From: Bin80 sp965261255 | GTDB lineage: Bacteria > Bacteroidota > Rhodothermia > Rhodothermales > Bin80 | DNA: 64,000 bases | Assembly: GCA_965261255.1 (NCBI GenBank) | Contig: CBDHCQ010000004.1 | Span: 1,674,001 to 1,738,000 of the forward strand | Reading direction: 5' to 3' | Program-made: the position numbers and the translations under genes | Notes under the pieces: generated by a model | Database searches by the model: none | The model's input: only the letters and a program-made list of their open reading frames with translations | What the model was told of the DNA's origin: nothing | Part shown: positions 55,048 through 63,417 of the stretch, one piece after another | Position numbering within the stretch: position 1 is the first letter of the stretch | Layout of the letters: every line of letters begins with the position of its first letter

Positions 55048-58000
55048 ATGGAAAAGGAAACTGCCTTTATTGACAATCTGAACGGGAATACGCTGGCCCA
55101 GGTACTGGCAAGTACTCTGGAAAAGAGCGATCCCAGCCAGAAAGATCAGAATTCACGACCCCGTGAATTACGTATAGCAACCGCTTTCTTCAGTCCGGCA
55201 GGATTCAAATACATTGCTGACCACCTGGAGGATATCCCAAATGTACGGCTTCTACTCGGGGCCGATCCCGGAGGTCTTCCAATACCAGACCAAAGGCGGT
55301 TGGAAGAAACAGCCCATGACCGTAAGCAACGACGTATCAGGACAGCCTGGACAAATCAAGTAAAAATTCTTACACATGAACGCGATCAACTGCCGTTTAG
55401 CCAGACCAGCCGCGCAGCACTTGAAGCATTGACAACTGTCCTTCGTCATGGTAACATGCAGGTGCGACGATATACAAAGTCTTTTCTGCATGCCAAGGCT
55501 TACATTCACAGCTCTCTTAACGATGGCGGAATTATTGCCGGCTCTTCAAATCTTACACGGGCCGGGCTCACACAAAACCTTGAGTTAAATCTGGGCTGCT
55601 TTAATCCGTCCATTGTCAGTGAAGCCAAACAGTGGTTTGATGACCTGTGGGAAGAGGCGGAGCCATACGATCTGGCTGAGATCTATAAGGTGGTTTTTGA
55701 TAAATATTCTCCATGGAGCATTTTCCTTCGGGTACTATGGCAACTCTACGACCGTGAGATTGAAGAGGAAATCCAGGAGGATGACAACCTTCCACTGACA
55801 ACCTTTCAGAAACATGGAGTTGCACGTGCACTCAGGTTGATCCGCGATAGAGGTGGCGTAATCGTAGCCGATGAGGTTGGTCTTGGCAAAACATTTATTG
55901 CCGGGGAGATTCTGCAAATCTATAGCGATCGCCGTCAACGGGCATTGTTGATCTGCCCAGCTGCATTGCGTGACAGTACATGGAAAAAATTTCTGAATGA
56001 GTACAGTGTGTCTCGGGCAATAGAGTGTGTATCCTTTGAACAATTGGCAAGTGACCTGCAATTGCGCGACAGGCAACGCCCCAACGCGAACAAAAGACAC
56101 TTACAGCGTCCTCTGGATGAATATCAGCTCATCATAGTTGACGAAGCCCATAATTACCGTAATCCTAGTGCGCCCACCCGGGCAGCGGCGCTGCGGCGGC
56201 TCCTATTCGGTGAAAAACGAGACTTGCTTCTACTCACGGCAACCCCTGTTAACAACTCCCTGTGGGACCTATACTACCTCATTCATTTCTTCGTGAGACA
56301 AGACGCCCACTTGGCTGATCGGGGCATCTTATCCATCCGGGAACGCTTCACAGAAGCCATGCGGACCGATCCCGCAAACCTTAGCCCCGATGTACTCTAT
56401 CCGATAATTGACGCAACCACGGTCAAGCGAACTCGCCAATTTGTAAAAAAGCACTACTCCGGTGATACTATCAAGGGCCCGGACGGAAGGCCGCGAGCAA
56501 TAGTATTTCCCAAACCCGAAGCAATTACGGTCCGCTATGCCTTGGACGATCAATTACCTGGGTTTTTCAATCAGCTGGAGGAGGCATTAGATTCTGACGG
56601 GAGGAGAAATATTTTATTCGCCCGGTACATGCCCGATGCATATCGACATGAAATACTGGATCCCGAAGAGAATGGTCGTGTGCGCGCTATGACCGGACTT
56701 TTACGCTCAGGATTGCTCAAGCGATTTGAATCTTCTTGTTTCGCATTCAGGAAAACCGTACAAAAAATGATCAAGGAACATGATCTGTTTCTTGAGGCGC
56801 TGGAAAAGGGTTCTGTGGTTACTACTGTCTTTCTTCGGGAAATCTCGGGGGATGACGAAGACATCTTTGAGGAGCTGCTAGATCCGAACTCCGAAGAAGT
56901 TTTCGACGCCGGGGATTATAATGTTGATGATCTTGAGAAAGACGTGAATAGCGATCGGAGACTGCTGCAAAGCCTCGCGGATTCAGCGGGATCCATCACT
57001 AGGGAAGAGGATGCTAAGCTCGCGGCTTTGTCGGATGTGCTTGCCGAAATCGCCGAGCAGGCAGAAAACGAAGCATCCGATGCCATTGATGAATCACAGA
57101 AACGCAAGGTGCTGATCTTTTCATATTTCACGGATACCGTTGAGTGGATATGGAATTTTCTCATACGGGAACTTGAAAAACGCCCTGAACTTGCAGCTTA
57201 CCGGGATCGGGTTATAGCTGTGAGCGGCTCGCAAAAGTTCGGTGGAGTTTCCAAGGATGATGCCGTCCTGGGATTTGCTCCGGTCTCAATGCAGGCAGGC
57301 CCCGGCGCAGATACAGATCGATATGATATCCTGATCACTACGGATATCCTGGCCGAAGGTGTAAACCTGCAACAGTGTCGACACATAATCAATTACGATG
57401 TGCCGTGGAACCCCATGCGGCTAGTGCAGCGACATGGCCGTATTGATCGAATCAACAGCCCCCATCGGCGGGTGTTCATGCGGACCATCTTCCCCACTGA
57501 TCGACTCGATGGAATGCTGAATCTGGAAACGCGGATCCTGGGAAAGCTGGCCATGGCAGCGGCGAGCGTGGGAGTGGTAACTCCCTTGGAAAAAGGAGCG
57601 CACGGTGATCAGGTTTTCACAGAAACACGTAATGAAATCGAAAAGCTGCTCAAAGAAGATCCCTCAATCTTTGAACGTGGCGGAACCGCTGCCGCTACCC
57701 AGACAGGCGAAGAATATCGACAAACGCTACGAAAAGCCTACCAGGACCTGGGCAAAGATATTGCTAAACTACCATGGAAAGCGGGTTCAGGTATGAGAAA
57801 AGGTGAACAGCGCGGTTTGTTTTTCTGCGCTGTCGTAGGACATGATTCAGACTATGAACGTACATATCTGCGTTTCATTCCGGCAACTTCTGACTGGCAA
57901 CCGGCCGGAGGCACAGATACCATCATTCACGAACTGGGGACATGCCTGCGCATGATTGAATGCGAGGAAGATACTCCAACGTGGTATCCAGAAAAATTTT

Positions 58001-58425
58001 ACGAGCGGGTATATGCCTTCTGGGATATAGCACAGGATAACATCCTGAATCACTGGATGCACGAGACAGATCCAGCAAACCTGCAACCCAAAGTGGATCG
58101 TATCAATCATCAGGTAGCTGAATTTATTCGTGCCCATCCTCCAAGAGAAATAGCCTCAAATGATATAAGGGATGCCCTTGACATTCTGGAATCTCCCTGG
58201 CCGCGCCGGGACCAGATCACGCTGCGCCGCTGGTTTAATGCTGAGAAGGACGAGGATCGACCAAACAACCAAGATCTGGCGCTCAATCTCGTAGATAATG
58301 TATTGAAAACGGGTCTACAACCAAGCCAGCCTCCCCCACCCCTTCCCCTTATAGAAAAAGACGATATCAAGCTTCTATGCTGGATGGCCATCGAATGCGA
58401 GAACGACCATGGTACGCTGATGTAA
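55048..58425 (+). CDS. PLD-nuclease/SNF2-type helicase fusion
   Basis: 1125 residues. A phospholipase-D-like nuclease domain (about 1-225) contains HAKAYIHSSLNDGGIIAGSSNLTRAGL, the HxK...GSxN arrangement of PLD nucleases (only one HKD is seen, as in dimeric family members). A superfamily 2 helicase/translocase follows: Walker A DEVGLGKT (about 274), VDEAHNYRNP (DEAH box, about 364), LTATPVNN, and the C-terminal lobe with LITTDILAEGVNLQQCRHIINYDVPWNPMRLVQRHGRIDRI (about 765-800). The last 250 residues are unassigned. Such fusions often pair with Eco57I-type methylases in restriction-like defence, where the methylase marks self DNA and the helicase-nuclease attacks unmarked DNA. A purine-rich sequence (GGAGACCC) precedes the ATG at 55048. 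Confidence 0.85.
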   Translation: MEKETAFIDNLNGNTLAQVLASTLEKSDPSQKDQNSRPRELRIATAFFSPAGFKYIADHLEDIPNVRLLLGADPGGLPIPDQRRLEETAHDRKQRRIRTAWTNQVKILTHERDQLPFSQTSRAALEALTTVLRHGNMQVRRYTKSFLHAKAYIHSSLNDGGIIAGSSNLTRAGLTQNLELNLGCFNPSIVSEAKQWFDDLWEEAEPYDLAEIYKVVFDKYSPWSIFLRVLWQLYDREIEEEIQEDDNLPLTTFQKHGVARALRLIRDRGGVIVADEVGLGKTFIAGEILQIYSDRRQRALLICPAALRDSTWKKFLNEYSVSRAIECVSFEQLASDLQLRDRQRPNANKRHLQRPLDEYQLIIVDEAHNYRNPSAPTRAAALRRLLFGEKRDLLLLTATPVNNSLWDLYYLIHFFVRQDAHLADRGILSIRERFTEAMRTDPANLSPDVLYPIIDATTVKRTRQFVKKHYSGDTIKGPDGRPRAIVFPKPEAITVRYALDDQLPGFFNQLEEALDSDGRRNILFARYMPDAYRHEILDPEENGRVRAMTGLLRSGLLKRFESSCFAFRKTVQKMIKEHDLFLEALEKGSVVTTVFLREISGDDEDIFEELLDPNSEEVFDAGDYNVDDLEKDVNSDRRLLQSLADSAGSITREEDAKLAALSDVLAEIAEQAENEASDAIDESQKRKVLIFSYFTDTVEWIWNFLIRELEKRPELAAYRDRVIAVSGSQKFGGVSKDDAVLGFAPVSMQAGPGADTDRYDILITTDILAEGVNLQQCRHIINYDVPWNPMRLVQRHGRIDRINSPHRRVFMRTIFPTDRLDGMLNLETRILGKLAMAAASVGVVTPLEKGAHGDQVFTETRNEIEKLLKEDPSIFERGGTAAATQTGEEYRQTLRKAYQDLGKDIAKLPWKAGSGMRKGEQRGLFFCAVVGHDSDYERTYLRFIPATSDWQPAGGTDTIIHELGTCLRMIECEEDTPTWYPEKFYERVYAFWDIAQDNILNHWMHETDPANLQPKVDRINHQVAEFIRAHPPREIASNDIRDALDILESPWPRRDQITLRRWFNAEKDEDRPNNQDLALNLVDNVLKTGLQPSQPPPPLPLIEKDDIKLLCWMAIECENDHGTLM

Positions 58426-58562
58426 GTAGATAATCATCTTGTCACCTCCCCGCAGAATATTGATTGCAGAATGCTCCAATAGACGCTGCTGTTTAAGCGT
58501 CCACGTAGAACCTACCATTGCAGCAATCCGTAACAGTACCTACGAACAAAACCCTCAGACTG

Positions 58563-59630
58563 GTGGCAACACAAAAACTGAAAGTACTTGTGGCCGGGTG
58601 CGGCCACATGGGCACATCACATGCACGGGCCTACCATGCCATGGATGCCTTTGAAATCGTTGGATTGGTAAGTCGCACACCCGGTTCCCGAGATCGGCTC
58701 AGTGCTGAATTGGGCGGACTCTCTACATTTTCCTCGTTTGAACATGCTCTGCGTGTCACAGCACCGGATGTTGTTTCGGTTAATACGTATCCAGATACGC
58801 ACGCTGAATACGTCCGTATCAGCCTGGAAGCGAATTGTCACGTGTTTGTGGAAAAGCCGTTGGCTACAACAGCAGAGGAAGCACAAATACTGGTTGACCT
58901 AGCTCAAAGAGCAAACCGGAAGCTCGTTATAGGCTATATCCTGCGTGTACACCCGGCCTGGAAAAAATTCATCTCCCTGGCACATGAACTGGGCAAACCA
59001 CTCGTGATGCGCATGAACTTGAACCAGCAAAGCAGTGGAGAACAATGGCGAACCCATCGGAAACTCATGGACTCAATGTCCCCGATTGTTGATTGTGGTG
59101 TCCACTATGTAGATGTTATGTGTCAAATGACACGCGCCCGTCCAGTGACTGTAAGTGCAATCGGAGCACGGCTCTCTGATGAAATAGCAGAGGACATGTA
59201 CAATTATGGTCACTTGCAAGTCACCTTTGACGATGGATCTGTAGGCTGGTATGAAGCTGGCTGGGGCCCCATGATGAGCGAAACCGCTTCATTTGTCAAA
59301 GATGTGGTTGGACCATTAGGTTCGGTGAGTATCGTTGATGAAGCGAAGGATCAATCGGATGATATAGAAGGACACACGCAGACTGGTGGACTAAAGGTGC
59401 ACTCCAGCAGCCGTGATGCGACAGGGCGTTTTAATCGACCCGACAAAGTGATTGACACCTCTGACGAGCCGTCGCACGATGAATTGTGTGCGCTTGAACA
59501 GGAGTTCCTGCTCCAGGCCATTCTGGAGGATCTGGACTTAACCGATCACATGCAGGATGCAGTCAGCAGTCTGCAAATTGTACTTGCTGCTGATCAAGCC
59601 GCACGTGAACGTCGCACAATCACTCTTTGA
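58563..59630 (+). CDS. Gfo/Idh/MocA-family oxidoreductase
   Basis: 355 residues from the GTG at 58563 (VATQKLKVLVAGCGHMG); a TTG at 58518 would add residues not usual in the family. It has the N-terminal NAD(P)-binding Rossmann motif GCGHMGTSHARAYHAM and the EKP motif with catalytic Lys in NCHVFVEKPLATTAEEA, then GYILRVHPAW and CGVHYVDVMCQM (His of the C-terminal catalytic domain). Substrate is probably a sugar, inositol or sugar amine. It is the first conserved gene after the defence locus and converges with guaB. Confidence 0.88.
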   Translation: MATQKLKVLVAGCGHMGTSHARAYHAMDAFEIVGLVSRTPGSRDRLSAELGGLSTFSSFEHALRVTAPDVVSVNTYPDTHAEYVRISLEANCHVFVEKPLATTAEEAQILVDLAQRANRKLVIGYILRVHPAWKKFISLAHELGKPLVMRMNLNQQSSGEQWRTHRKLMDSMSPIVDCGVHYVDVMCQMTRARPVTVSAIGARLSDEIAEDMYNYGHLQVTFDDGSVGWYEAGWGPMMSETASFVKDVVGPLGSVSIVDEAKDQSDDIEGHTQTGGLKVHSSSRDATGRFNRPDKVIDTSDEPSHDELCALEQEFLLQAILEDLDLTDHMQDAVSSLQIVLAADQAARERRTITL

Positions 59631-59693
59631 GTTGCCACAGGAGCAGCCTGCTAACACCGTATGAGCTTGGATGTCTTGACGCTGCGCGCCTTG

Positions 59694-61193
59694 CTATCTG
59701 CGATAGCTATAGTTTGGGGCCTCTTTGGTGATATGCACGCTGTGTGGATGACTCTCACGAACCCCACTGGATGTAATTTTCACGAACTCGGCCCTTTCCC
59801 TGAAATCCTCCAGATCCTTGCACCCGCAGTATCCCATGGCAGCTCTTAGTCCTCCCATCATCTGGTAGACCACTTCGTTCAAGTGGCCACTGTAGGGGAC
59901 TCTACCCTCAATGCCTTCCGGTACCAGTTTCTTGATATCATCCTCTGCATCCTGAAAATACCGGTCCTTACTCCCCTCTTTCATTGCCCCCAGAGAGCCC
60001 ATACCTCGATAAGACTTGAACTTACGCCCCTCATAGATGATAGTCTCGCCGGGACTTTCATCAACGGCTGCAAAAAGGCTCCCAATCATAACGCTATGGG
60101 CACCAGCCGCTAGCGCCTTTGGAATGTCTCCAGTCTGCTTTATTCCCCCATCTGCCACTATCGGAATACCATGTGGCTTCGCCGCTGCGACACACTCAAG
60201 CACTGCCGTTAACTGAGGTACACCTACGCCTGCTACTACTCTGGTTGTGCAGATTGAACCTGGACCAATTCCAGTCTTGATACCATCTGCTCCTGCTGCG
60301 ATCAAGTCTTCCGTACCCTCTTTCGTGGCGACATTCCCCGCAAGAATCTGTAGATCACTGTGATTCGATTTCAAGGTCTCTACTGCTTTAAGTACACCTT
60401 CTGAATGTCCATGGGCCGTATCAACAACGATAAAATCGACTTCTGATCCTGCAAGTGCACTCACGCGCTCATGCAAATCCCCCGAAACGCCTACTGCGGC
60501 TCCCACACGCAGACGCCCGTGGGAGTCCTTGCACGCAAAGGGATGGCGTCTTTTCTTTTCTATGTCCTTGAAGGTGATCAGGCCTTTGAGGTGGCCTCCC
60601 TCATCCACTACGGGAAGCTTCTCAATTTTGTACTCCTGGAGAATTGCCTCGGCTTGTTCAAGCGTTGTGCCCACGGGTGCAGTGTGAAGTGGCGTAGGTG
60701 TCATAACATTCTTGACCGGCTTCTGGTTATTCTCTTGGAATCGCAGGTCCCGATTCGTAATTATGCCCACCAAACGTTGTGCGCTATCCACAACGGGGAT
60801 ACCCCCAATAGAATAGCGTGCCATGAGTGCGCGCGCATCGCCGACTGTGCAGCTCACTTCAAGTGTAATTGGATCAAGAATCATTCCACTCTCGGAACGC
60901 TTGACCCTCCGTGCCTGTGCAGCCTGATCTTCCACGGACATATTCTTGTGCAAGACTCCCACCCCACCCTCGCGCGCCATTGCGATTGCAAGCCGTGCTT
61001 CCGTTACCGTATCCATAGCTGCCGAAAGCAAAGGGATGTTCAGCTTTATCTTCCGGGTCAATCGTGTTTCAATGCTGACATCCCGGGGCATGACACTGGA
61101 CCGTCCCGGCACAAGCAAAACGTCATCGTACGTTAGCCCTTCACGCTTGATTTTATCTGCAAGAATGCGTTTCAATCCGAGTGAGTTTTTCAT
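59694..61193 (-). CDS. guaB: IMP dehydrogenase
   Basis: 499 residues from the ATG at 61193; the longer frame needs a TTG that overlaps the preceding gene. It converts IMP to XMP with NAD, the committed step to guanine nucleotides. Signatures: YDDVLLVPGRS at the N-terminus, two CBS regions (RYSIGGIPVVDSAQRLVGIITNRDLRF and KIEKLPVVDEGGHLKGLITFKDI), catalytic Cys in GPGSICTTRVVAGVGVPQ, flap AYRGMGSLGAM-like YRGMGSLGAM and C-terminal SHPHSVHITKEAPNY. It follows the pseudouridine synthase gene by 22 bases in the same direction. Confidence 0.96.
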   Translation of the reverse strand: MKNSLGLKRILADKIKREGLTYDDVLLVPGRSSVMPRDVSIETRLTRKIKLNIPLLSAAMDTVTEARLAIAMAREGGVGVLHKNMSVEDQAAQARRVKRSESGMILDPITLEVSCTVGDARALMARYSIGGIPVVDSAQRLVGIITNRDLRFQENNQKPVKNVMTPTPLHTAPVGTTLEQAEAILQEYKIEKLPVVDEGGHLKGLITFKDIEKKRRHPFACKDSHGRLRVGAAVGVSGDLHERVSALAGSEVDFIVVDTAHGHSEGVLKAVETLKSNHSDLQILAGNVATKEGTEDLIAAGADGIKTGIGPGSICTTRVVAGVGVPQLTAVLECVAAAKPHGIPIVADGGIKQTGDIPKALAAGAHSVMIGSLFAAVDESPGETIIYEGRKFKSYRGMGSLGAMKEGSKDRYFQDAEDDIKKLVPEGIEGRVPYSGHLNEVVYQMMGGLRAAMGYCGCKDLEDFRERAEFVKITSSGVRESHPHSVHITKEAPNYSYRR

Positions 61194-61215
61194 CTGGGGA
61201 TTGTCTTGTGGCTGT

Positions 61216-61980
61216 TTATTGACGTCCAATCAGGCGGTGTAGTTTGCGAACCTCTTTATTGTTAAGCTGGCGCCATCTTCCCCGGCGCAGTCGACGCGTA
61301 GTTAATCCAGCGTATGATACGCGTTCCAAAGCGACAATCTTGTGATCGAGCGCAGCAAACATTCGTCGAATCTGACGATTTCGCCCCTCGTGCAGCTCAA
61401 TGCCTATTTCAAATGGATTGTCTGGCTGTGTATATATAATTCGATCAAAAGCAGCCGGTCCATCTTCGAGAATGATTCCACGACGGAGCTGATCAAGTTG
61501 GTCTGGTCGAACCGGTTCTTTGGTACGCGCAGTGTACTGCTTGGGAATCTGAAATCTGGGATGCATCAGTCGATGACCTAGATCCCCGTCCGTCGTTAAG
61601 AACAATACACCAGTCGTATTGCGATCAAGCCTTCCCACAGGGAATAACCCCTCAGTCCCTCCATCAATCTTTACCAGATCCAGCACTGTTTTGCGCCCCC
61701 GCTCATCTTTCGCCGTAGTGATCGTATCCTTAGGCTTATTTAGTAGCACATACAGGAATTCCCTAGGGGAGACGATTTTTCCATTAACACGAACCTCATC
61801 CCCCTTATCTACCTGATACCAGAATTCGTGGATTATCTGTCCATTCACCTGTACTTGGCCATTTTCAATCAGATGATCTGCGTTTCTGCGTGAACAGACC
61901 CCTGCACGCGCGATATAGCGATTAAGTCGTCCAGACTCCAACCTATCCCTTGGAGGCTTGGTCGCTCGGGGGCGTGCCAT
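61216..61980 (-). CDS. rRNA pseudouridine synthase, RluB/RsuA family
   Basis: 254 residues from the ATG at 61980, chosen because it lies just after a terminator and starts the basic tail that precedes the S4 domain. S4 RNA-binding domain: LNRYIARAGVCSRRNADHLIENGQVQVNGQ. Catalytic motif: PVGRLDRNTTGVLFLTTDGDL, with the Asp of the RsuA-RluB-RluE-RluF group, then GRNRQIRRMFAALDHKIVALERVSY. It isomerises a uridine in 23S or 16S rRNA; RluB is the best guess by its genomic neighbour scpAB. Confidence 0.92.
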   Translation of the reverse strand: MARPRATKPPRDRLESGRLNRYIARAGVCSRRNADHLIENGQVQVNGQIIHEFWYQVDKGDEVRVNGKIVSPREFLYVLLNKPKDTITTAKDERGRKTVLDLVKIDGGTEGLFPVGRLDRNTTGVLFLTTDGDLGHRLMHPRFQIPKQYTARTKEPVRPDQLDQLRRGIILEDGPAAFDRIIYTQPDNPFEIGIELHEGRNRQIRRMFAALDHKIVALERVSYAGLTTRRLRRGRWRQLNNKEVRKLHRLIGRQ

Positions 61981-61991
61981 TGGCTTTTTAG

Positions 61992-62019
61992 CAAAAAGGC
62001 ACAGCTGTATGCTGTGCCT
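61992..62019 (-). terminator. Intrinsic terminator after scpB
   Basis: AGGCACAGC at 61997-62005 and GCTGTGCCT at 62011-62019 form a 9-base-pair stem around TGTAT. On the minus strand the stem is followed by TTTTT. The stem begins within the scpB stop codon region and ends before the start of the pseudouridine synthase gene, so it separates or attenuates transcription between them. Confidence 0.8.
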
Positions 62020-62692
62020 AGGTTTTAGACTTTGATTCGGATGTTGTGCTGGAAGGGTCGCCATCGCCCATGTCGAGGCCCTTTGCCATTAAAAGACGTG
62101 TTCGCTCTTCATTAAACGCAGCATCCCCTAGTAACTCTTCTGCCTCACGCAAGTTCGGCAGTTCCTCCAATTCCTTCAGTCCGAATTCCTCCAGGAATCG
62201 CTCGGTCGTTGCATACAGCATAGGGCGTCCAATAATATCTGCACGTCCATAGATCGCCAGGAGATTGAGTTCAAGTAATTTTCGAAGGGCGTATCCTGAA
62301 TCCACGCCACGCACAGCGTCAATTTCAGCTTTTGTTGCCGGTTGCTTGTAGGCGACAATCGCAAGCGTTTCCATTAACGGTTTGGTCAAGTGACGCCTCC
62401 GCTCACGCCGAAAAAAAGCCTCGAGGAATGGAGCGACTGATTCCGTAGTGGTCATCCGTAACCCACCTGCCCAATACTGGATTCGCATTGTGTGTCCCCC
62501 TATTATGTAGGAATCATTCAGCGCCCTGAATGCTTCATCGACGGCAGCTTCGCTCGGTGGAGACGCTCCACCAGTCACCTCAACATACACGCGGCAAACC
62601 TCCTTTGCACTAACAGGGACATCTGTGGCAAACGCCAGGGCCTCCAGGACCATTTGCAGGGTAACAGAGCTGTCGAACGATTCTTGTTTCAT
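62018..62692 (-). CDS. scpB: Segregation and condensation protein ScpB
   Basis: 224 residues. ScpB is the winged-helix subunit that binds ScpA and the SMC complex for chromosome condensation and segregation. Typical phrases: LQMVLEALAFATDVPVSAKEVCRVY, RRRHLTKPLMETLAIVAYKQPATKAEIDAVRGVDSGYALRKLLELNLLAIYGRADIIGRPMLYATTERFLEEFGL. It overlaps the scpA stop by four bases (ATGA). Confidence 0.94.
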   Translation of the reverse strand: MKQESFDSSVTLQMVLEALAFATDVPVSAKEVCRVYVEVTGGASPPSEAAVDEAFRALNDSYIIGGHTMRIQYWAGGLRMTTTESVAPFLEAFFRRERRRHLTKPLMETLAIVAYKQPATKAEIDAVRGVDSGYALRKLLELNLLAIYGRADIIGRPMLYATTERFLEEFGLKELEELPNLREAEELLGDAAFNEERTRLLMAKGLDMGDGDPSSTTSESKSKT

Positions 62693-63417
62693 CCTGCAAA
62701 GGTTTGACCGTCTGCCCGCTCGATCACAAAATCCTCCCCATCAGGGGCACTTGACACGAAGACCTCCCCCGAATATGCCATTTCCAGTGCAGCCAGAAAA
62801 GTTACAATTATAAAATATCTCGTTTTTCCCATGACCATACTACTGAAACTGACCTGCTCTTGTGCAAATACAGCACCACGTATGTATTCGCATTGTTCTG
62901 CAATTGAATGTTTTTGTGGTGCAATCGTAATAGTAGGTTCTTCTGGAGCATTCTCGAGTACATCCCTTAGTGTATCAATCAGGTCAAATACCGTTCTTTT
63001 GACGAGGATGTCCTGCTCAGGCATCATTGATTGAACAGGTGTAGATGCCTGTCCTCTGGTAAACAATAATGAGCGTTGCTTGAATTGTGCATCAAGCGTT
63101 TCCGCGGCATTTTTGTACTGCACATACTCCAACAGTCGCTCGACAATCTCTTGGCGTGGGTCAACTAGTTCTCCTTCCTCATCTTCTTCCGGGCTCGGAA
63201 GAAGCATGCGAGCCTTGACGCTGATGAGTAATGCGGCGAAATAAATGAACTCTGCTACACCGTCCAGATCAATAGATTCCATAAGCTCCACATAGGATAG
63301 ATACTCATTCGTGATCTGAGCAATCGGGATATCAAAAATGTCAATTTCATTCCTGTTAATCAGGAGCAGAAGAAGATCCAGCGGGCCCTCAAAATCCTGT
63401 AGTTGTACCTTGTACAT
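62689..63417 (-). CDS. scpA: Segregation and condensation protein ScpA
   Basis: 242 residues, the kleisin subunit that links the SMC heads. It starts MYKVQLQDFEGPLDLLLLLINRNEIDIFDIPIAQITNEYLSYVELM, the standard ScpA N-terminus, followed by LLISVKARMLLPSPEEDEEGELVDPRQEIVERLLEYVQYK. Its ATG shares one base with the stop codon of the upstream epimerase gene (TGATG), so the two are translationally coupled. Confidence 0.94.
   Translation of the reverse strand: MYKVQLQDFEGPLDLLLLLINRNEIDIFDIPIAQITNEYLSYVELMESIDLDGVAEFIYFAALLISVKARMLLPSPEEDEEGELVDPRQEIVERLLEYVQYKNAAETLDAQFKQRSLLFTRGQASTPVQSMMPEQDILVKRTVFDLIDTLRDVLENAPEEPTITIAPQKHSIAEQCEYIRGAVFAQEQVSFSSMVMGKTRYFIIVTFLAALEMAYSGEVFVSSAPDGEDFVIERADGQTFAG

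Noticed and set aside
43148..58425. A complete BREX or DISARM system
   Set aside because: A PglX/DrmMI-like methylase and a helicase are present, but no pglZ, brxC, brxL, drmA or drmB gene is found in the window.
30341..58500. A prophage
   Set aside because: No integrase, capsid, portal, terminase or tail genes were seen.
58518..58562. TTG start of the Gfo/Idh/MocA gene
   Set aside because: The GTG at 58563 gives the usual N-terminus right before the Rossmann motif.
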